Below are positions 60,377 to 64,000 of a stretch of DNA of 64,000 bases, in pieces. Origin of the DNA: Ruminococcus sp. (lineage in GTDB: Bacteria > Bacillota > Clostridia > Oscillospirales > Acutalibacteraceae); contig JAFQQF010000009.1 in the NCBI GenBank assembly GCA_017411385.1, positions 1 to 64,000 of the forward strand, written 5' to 3'. The translations under genes were made by a program, and so were the position numbers. The notes under the pieces were generated by a model that saw only the letters and a program-made list of their open reading frames with translations, was not told the origin of the DNA and ran no database searches. Each line of letters starts with the position of its first letter. The first letter of the stretch is position 1.

Positions 60377-61801
60377 GTGGGCGGATTTTTCGGTGCAGTT
60401 TCCAAGCGTGACTGTGTTTTAGATGTGTTCTTCGGTGTGGATTACCACTCACACCTTGGAACCTCCAGAGCGGGTATTGCTTCCTTTTGTGAGGAAGACG
60501 GCTTTCAGCGTCATATCCACAATATTGAGAATACTCCCTTCAGAACAAAATTTGAAAACGACCTTGACAAAACAAAGGGCAGGGTTTGCATAGGCTGTAT
60601 CAGCGATACAGGTCCTCAGCCTCTTTTGATTTACTCCCACAACGGCATTTATGCCATAAGCATTGTGGGCGTGATTAACAATCAGGCGGAGCTTGCAAAG
60701 GAGCTTCTTGACACAGGTAAGGTTCACTTCGGTGCTATGGGCGGAGGCAAGGTTAACGCTACAGAGCTTGTGGCAACCCTTATTGACCAGAAGCAGGATT
60801 TTGCAGAGGGCATTGCTTATGCTCAGAGCAGAGTGGAAGGTTCTCTTTCAATCCTCATTATGACAGAGCACGAGGAGTTGATTGTTGCCCGCGACATTAT
60901 GGGCCGTACTCCTGTGGTAATAGGCAAGGATGACGAGGGCTACTGTGTAAGCTTTGAGTCCTTTGCCTTCAAAAAGCTTGGCTACTCAACCGTCAGAGAG
61001 CTTGGAGCAGGCGAGATTGTAAGGCTCACCTGTGACAGCGAAGAGGTTCTCAAGGAAGCTGGCAAGAAGATGAAAATCTGCTCCTTCCTCTGGACCTATT
61101 ACGGCTATCCCAACTCCACCTACGAGGGTGTGAACGTTGAGGTAATGCGTAACAAAAACGGCGAGATTATGGCTCGTGACGAAATTAAAAACGGAACTTA
61201 TGAGGACGTGGACTTTGTGTGCGGTGTGCCTGATTCGGGTATACCTCATGCAATTGGCTACGCAAACTTCAGCGACAAGCCCTTTGCACGTCCTTTTATC
61301 AAATATACACCCACATGGCCTCGAAGCTTTATGCCTAAGAATCAGAGTGTTCGTAACCATGTGGCAAAGATGAAGCTCATCCCTGTTGAGGAGCTTATCA
61401 AGGACAAGAAGCTTCTTTTTGTAGATGACAGCATTGTCCGCGGTACACAGCTTCGAGGTACTGTTGACTTCCTTTATGACAACGGTGCCAAGGAGGTTCA
61501 TATGCGTTCTGCATGCCCCCCGATTATGTATAGCTGTAAGTACCTTAATTTCTCTTCCAGTACATCAGAGATGGACCTGCTCTCCAGAAGAATTATTATG
61601 GAGCTTGAGGGCGAGGAAGGCTTTAATTACTTGGAGGAATATGCCGACAGCACCACAGAGCGCGGCAGAAATATGCGCCGTCTTATTTGTGAGAAGCTGG
61701 GCTTTAAGTCATTGGAGTTCCAGTCACTTGACGGAATGATAGAGGCTATCGGCCTGCCTGCAGACTGTGTCTGCACATATTGTTGGAACGGAAAGGAATA
61801 A
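60377..61801 (+). CDS. purF: amidophosphoribosyltransferase (PurF family, no N-terminal Cys)
   Basis: A 474-residue PurF-family protein. The phosphoribosyltransferase motif is LLFVDDSIVRGTQLRG, with CGVPDSGIPHAIGYA and NHVAKMKLIP. The N-terminal glutaminase domain begins GGFFGAVSKRDC rather than the usual CGVFG, so the catalytic Cys1 is replaced by Gly, and the QHRGQES region is YHSHLGTSRAG. It may use free ammonia or another nitrogen route. GTG at 60377 has GGAGGTG six bases upstream, so I place the start there. It sits between purC and purM. Confidence 0.88.
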   Translation: MGGFFGAVSKRDCVLDVFFGVDYHSHLGTSRAGIASFCEEDGFQRHIHNIENTPFRTKFENDLDKTKGRVCIGCISDTGPQPLLIYSHNGIYAISIVGVINNQAELAKELLDTGKVHFGAMGGGKVNATELVATLIDQKQDFAEGIAYAQSRVEGSLSILIMTEHEELIVARDIMGRTPVVIGKDDEGYCVSFESFAFKKLGYSTVRELGAGEIVRLTCDSEEVLKEAGKKMKICSFLWTYYGYPNSTYEGVNVEVMRNKNGEIMARDEIKNGTYEDVDFVCGVPDSGIPHAIGYANFSDKPFARPFIKYTPTWPRSFMPKNQSVRNHVAKMKLIPVEELIKDKKLLFVDDSIVRGTQLRGTVDFLYDNGAKEVHMRSACPPIMYSCKYLNFSSSTSEMDLLSRRIIMELEGEEGFNYLEEYADSTTERGRNMRRLICEKLGFKSLEFQSLDGMIEAIGLPADCVCTYCWNGKE

Positions 61802-61806
61802 ATAGT

Positions 61807-62844
61807 ATGAGTAATTCAAGATCTGAGAGCTATGCAGCAGCCGGCGTTGATATTACCGCAGGCTACAAGGCTGTTGAGCTTATGAAAGCCCACATCAAGC
61901 GTACCCGTAACGAAGGCTGTCTTGACGACGTAGGTGGCTTCGGAGGTTGCTTCGGTCTTCCTACAGGTATGGAAGAGCCCGTGCTTGTTTCCGGTACAGA
62001 CGGTTGCGGTACCAAAGTAAAGCTTGCTATCCTTATGGACAAGCACGACACCATCGGTATTGATGCAGTTGCAATGTGTGTAAACGACATTATCTGCTGC
62101 GGTGCAAAACCTCTTTTCTTCCTTGATTATATCGCTTGCGGTAAGAATTATCCCGAAAAAATCGCTTCTATCGTTGGCGGTGTTGCAGAGGGCTGTGTGC
62201 AGTCAGGTGCGGCTCTCATCGGCGGTGAAACCGCAGAGCATCCCGGTCTTATGCCTTTGGAGGACTATGACCTTGCAGGCTTTGCCGTAGGTATTGTTGA
62301 CAAGAAGAAAATGATTGACAACACACAGGTTAAGGCAGGGGACAAAATTATTGCTCTGAAATCCAGCGGTGTTCATTCAAACGGCTTCTCTCTTGTGAGA
62401 AAGGTGTTTGACGTAGACAACGCAGACCTTCACAAGACCTACGATGAATTGGGCGGTAAGTCTTTGGGCGAAACCCTGCTTACTCCCACAAAAATTTACG
62501 TTAAGTCCGTGCTGGCTCTGATGGAAGAGGTAAAGGTTAAGGCTATCTCTCACATCACAGGCGGCGGCTTCTATGAGAATATTCCCCGTTCACTTCCCGA
62601 GGGCTTCTCTGCTAAGATTAAAACTGAGGATGTGCAGATTCTGCCTATCTTTAAGCTTTTGCAGAAAACAGGCTCAATCCCCGAGAGAGATATGTTCAAT
62701 ACCTTCAATATGGGCGTTGGTATGAGCATTGTTGTAGGTGCTGACGAGGCAGACAAGGCAGTTGAAATCCTCAACGCAAACGGCGAGGAAGCTTACATTC
62801 TCGGCGAAATCGTTGAGTCCTCAGAGGGTGTTATCTTATGCTAA
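61807..62844 (+). CDS. purM: AIR synthetase
   Basis: A 345-residue PurM that closes the imidazole ring of AIR: SYAAAGVDITAGYKAVELMK, VSGTDGCGTKVKLAILMDKH, GIDAVAMCVNDIICCGAKPL and SHITGGGFYENIPR (in part). Six bases after purF; AAAGGAAT upstream. Confidence 0.95.
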   Translation: MSNSRSESYAAAGVDITAGYKAVELMKAHIKRTRNEGCLDDVGGFGGCFGLPTGMEEPVLVSGTDGCGTKVKLAILMDKHDTIGIDAVAMCVNDIICCGAKPLFFLDYIACGKNYPEKIASIVGGVAEGCVQSGAALIGGETAEHPGLMPLEDYDLAGFAVGIVDKKKMIDNTQVKAGDKIIALKSSGVHSNGFSLVRKVFDVDNADLHKTYDELGGKSLGETLLTPTKIYVKSVLALMEEVKVKAISHITGGGFYENIPRSLPEGFSAKIKTEDVQILPIFKLLQKTGSIPERDMFNTFNMGVGMSIVVGADEADKAVEILNANGEEAYILGEIVESSEGVILC

Positions 62845-63452
62845 ATGATAAGAAGGTGCGTATTGCGGTCTTGGTTTCAGGCGGCGGCACCAATCTTCAG
62901 GCACTTATAGATTCACAAAAAAGCGGTGTGATTACAGACGGTGAAATCGTTCTTGTGCTCTCAAACAAAGCAGATGCTTACTCCCTTACACGTGCAGAGA
63001 ACGCAGGCATCAAGGCAGTGGCAGTTACAAAGGCTGAGTTTGGCACCGACTTTGAGAAGAAAATCGTGGAAACCTTGGATGAAAATAACATCGAGCTTAT
63101 TGTTCTTGCAGGCTTTATGTGTATTCTTTCTAAGGACTTCACAGATAAATACAAAAACAGAATTATCAATGTTCACCCCTCACTTATCCCGTCATTTTGC
63201 GGAGAAGGCTTCTACGGACTGAGAGTTCACAGAGCGGCTCTTGAGAAGGGAGTTAAGGTATCGGGTGCAACGGTTCACTTTGTAAACGAAATCCCCGACG
63301 GGGGCGAAATTATTATGCAGAAGGCTGTTGAGGTTTGCGAGGGCGACACCCCCGAAACCCTCAGTGCAAGAATTCTTGAGAATGCAGAGTGGAAGATACT
63401 GCCTGCATCAACACAGCTTGTTTGCAAAAAAATCCTAAACGGAGAAATTTAA
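62838..63452 (+). CDS. purN: phosphoribosylglycinamide formyltransferase
   Basis: A 204-residue PurN (folate-dependent): IAVLVSGGGTNLQALIDSQ, IELIVLAGFMCILS, INVHPSLIPSFCGEGFYG and HFVNEIPDGGEII. It overlaps the purM stop by seven bases. Confidence 0.95.
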   Translation: MLNDKKVRIAVLVSGGGTNLQALIDSQKSGVITDGEIVLVLSNKADAYSLTRAENAGIKAVAVTKAEFGTDFEKKIVETLDENNIELIVLAGFMCILSKDFTDKYKNRIINVHPSLIPSFCGEGFYGLRVHRAALEKGVKVSGATVHFVNEIPDGGEIIMQKAVEVCEGDTPETLSARILENAEWKILPASTQLVCKKILNGEI

Positions 63453-63478
63453 TTGTATAGAGAGAAGGAGTCAAAGCT

Positions 63479-64000
63479 ATGGATATCTACAAGATTAATT
63501 GTATTAAGGAACTGCTTTCAAACAACACATACCCCGGCAGAGGTATTGTAATCGGTAAATCCGATGACGGCAAAAAGGCTGTAACAGCTTATTTCATTAT
63601 GGGCAGAAGCGAAAACAGCCGTAACAGAGTTTTCATTGAAAACGGTGATGAGGTTATCATCCATCCCTTCGATGCTTCCAAGGTTGAGGACCCCTCTCTC
63701 ATTATCTACTCTCCCATAAGAGTTTATGAGAACAACCTGATTGTTACAAACGGCGACCAGACAGACACAGTTTACGACGGCCTTGCAAGCGGTATGAGCT
63801 TTGAACAGGCACTTACTCAGCGTGAGTTTGAGCCTGATGCACCCAACTTCACACCTCGTATCAGCGGTATGATTACCTTTGATGATAACGACTTTACATA
63901 CAAGATGAACATACTCAAAAGTGCAGATGCAGAGGGCTCAGCTTGTAACCGCTTCAATTACGCTTACAAGTCCCTTGCAGGTCTTGGCCACTTCATCCAC
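63479..64000 (+). CDS. PurO-type IMP cyclohydrolase (cut by window end)
   Basis: The first 174 codons of a gene open at the window end. The protein begins MDIYKINCIKELLSNNTYPG and has RGIVIGKSDDGKKAVTAYFI, GRSENSRNRVFI and FNYAYKSLAGLGHFIH (in part). This fits the archaeal-type IMP cyclohydrolase family (PurO, PF07826), which closes the last purine ring. Its place after purN suggests that it replaces the cyclohydrolase half of PurH here. GAAGGAG precedes ATG. Confidence 0.82.
   Translation, partial: MDIYKINCIKELLSNNTYPGRGIVIGKSDDGKKAVTAYFIMGRSENSRNRVFIENGDEVIIHPFDASKVEDPSLIIYSPIRVYENNLIVTNGDQTDTVYDGLASGMSFEQALTQREFEPDAPNFTPRISGMITFDDNDFTYKMNILKSADAEGSACNRFNYAYKSLAGLGHFIH

Overview
The window looks like a chromosome segment of a low-to-mid GC gut Firmicute of the Oscillospiraceae/Ruminococcus kind. 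The evidence is strong AGGAGG ribosome sites, a secreted GH13 amylase that carries a dockerin and CBM26-like starch-binding modules (an arrangement known from the amylosome of Ruminococcus bromii and relatives), oxygen-sensitive ferredoxin-linked 2-keto acid metabolism, and clostridial intergenic repeats. The species call is inference.

Layout. 1-4.2 kb is ordinary chromosome: a CstA-type transporter, a CoA-disulfide reductase with a rhodanese domain, and a divergent rhodanese lipoprotein. 4.2-27.1 kb is an accessory island made of modules. (a) 4.4-8.9 kb: an AT-rich block with a minus-strand operon (XRE regulator; a four-domain ASCH-PIN-GNAT-EVE-like protein; a second ASCH protein; an HNH endonuclease) divergent from a TIR-domain gene. 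(b) 9.0-14.3 kb: an XRE regulator with its own operators, an HD-domain protein, and an ABC three-component (ABC-3C) conflict system with nuclease-like effector, middle component and DUF3732 ATPase. (c) 14.3-19.4 kb: the backbone of an integrative element, with a DUF6809 protein, a lipoprotein, about 1.3 kb of iteron-like repeats, a RepA-like ATPase, a frameshifted excisionase-like gene, a replication-type HTH protein, a cluster of three palindromes and a ribbon-helix-helix protein. (d) 19.5-22.3 kb: an unusual 922-residue SF1 helicase with two nuclease domains, an HTH and a C-terminal membrane anchor. (e) 22.4-25.0 kb: two tandem tyrosine recombinases. (f) 25.2-27.0 kb: a NACHT NTPase. Short att-like repeats lie at 8953, 25036 and 27075, the last next to the terminator of a tRNA-Val gene. 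I read the island as one integrative element, possibly two stacked, carrying several candidate antiphage systems.

27-64 kb is ordinary chromosome again: tRNA-Val and tRNA-Pro, a 5'-nucleotidase, a heterodimeric ABC exporter, methionine synthesis (metY and metA) behind a candidate Met-codon leader-peptide attenuator, a symporter/IorAB/CoA-ligase/ACT cluster for aryl keto acids, glutamine synthetase, a Ca/Na antiporter behind a likely Mn (yybP-ykoY) riboswitch, MgtE behind a structured leader, a lipase-like protein, lactate dehydrogenase, an S26-type peptidase, the dockerin amylase, an MBL hydrolase, tRNA-Val(GAC), two small membrane proteins, and a ZTP-riboswitch-controlled purine operon (purE, purC, purF, purM, purN and a PurO-type IMP cyclohydrolase cut by the window end).

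Two classes of non-coding repeat mark the 27-60 kb chromosome and were not seen in the island: a GC-rich MITE-like family built from nested hairpins, and micro-hairpin arrays (27.4, 44.9, 52.1 and 57.4 kb). Two of the arrays share one topology but have different stem sequences.
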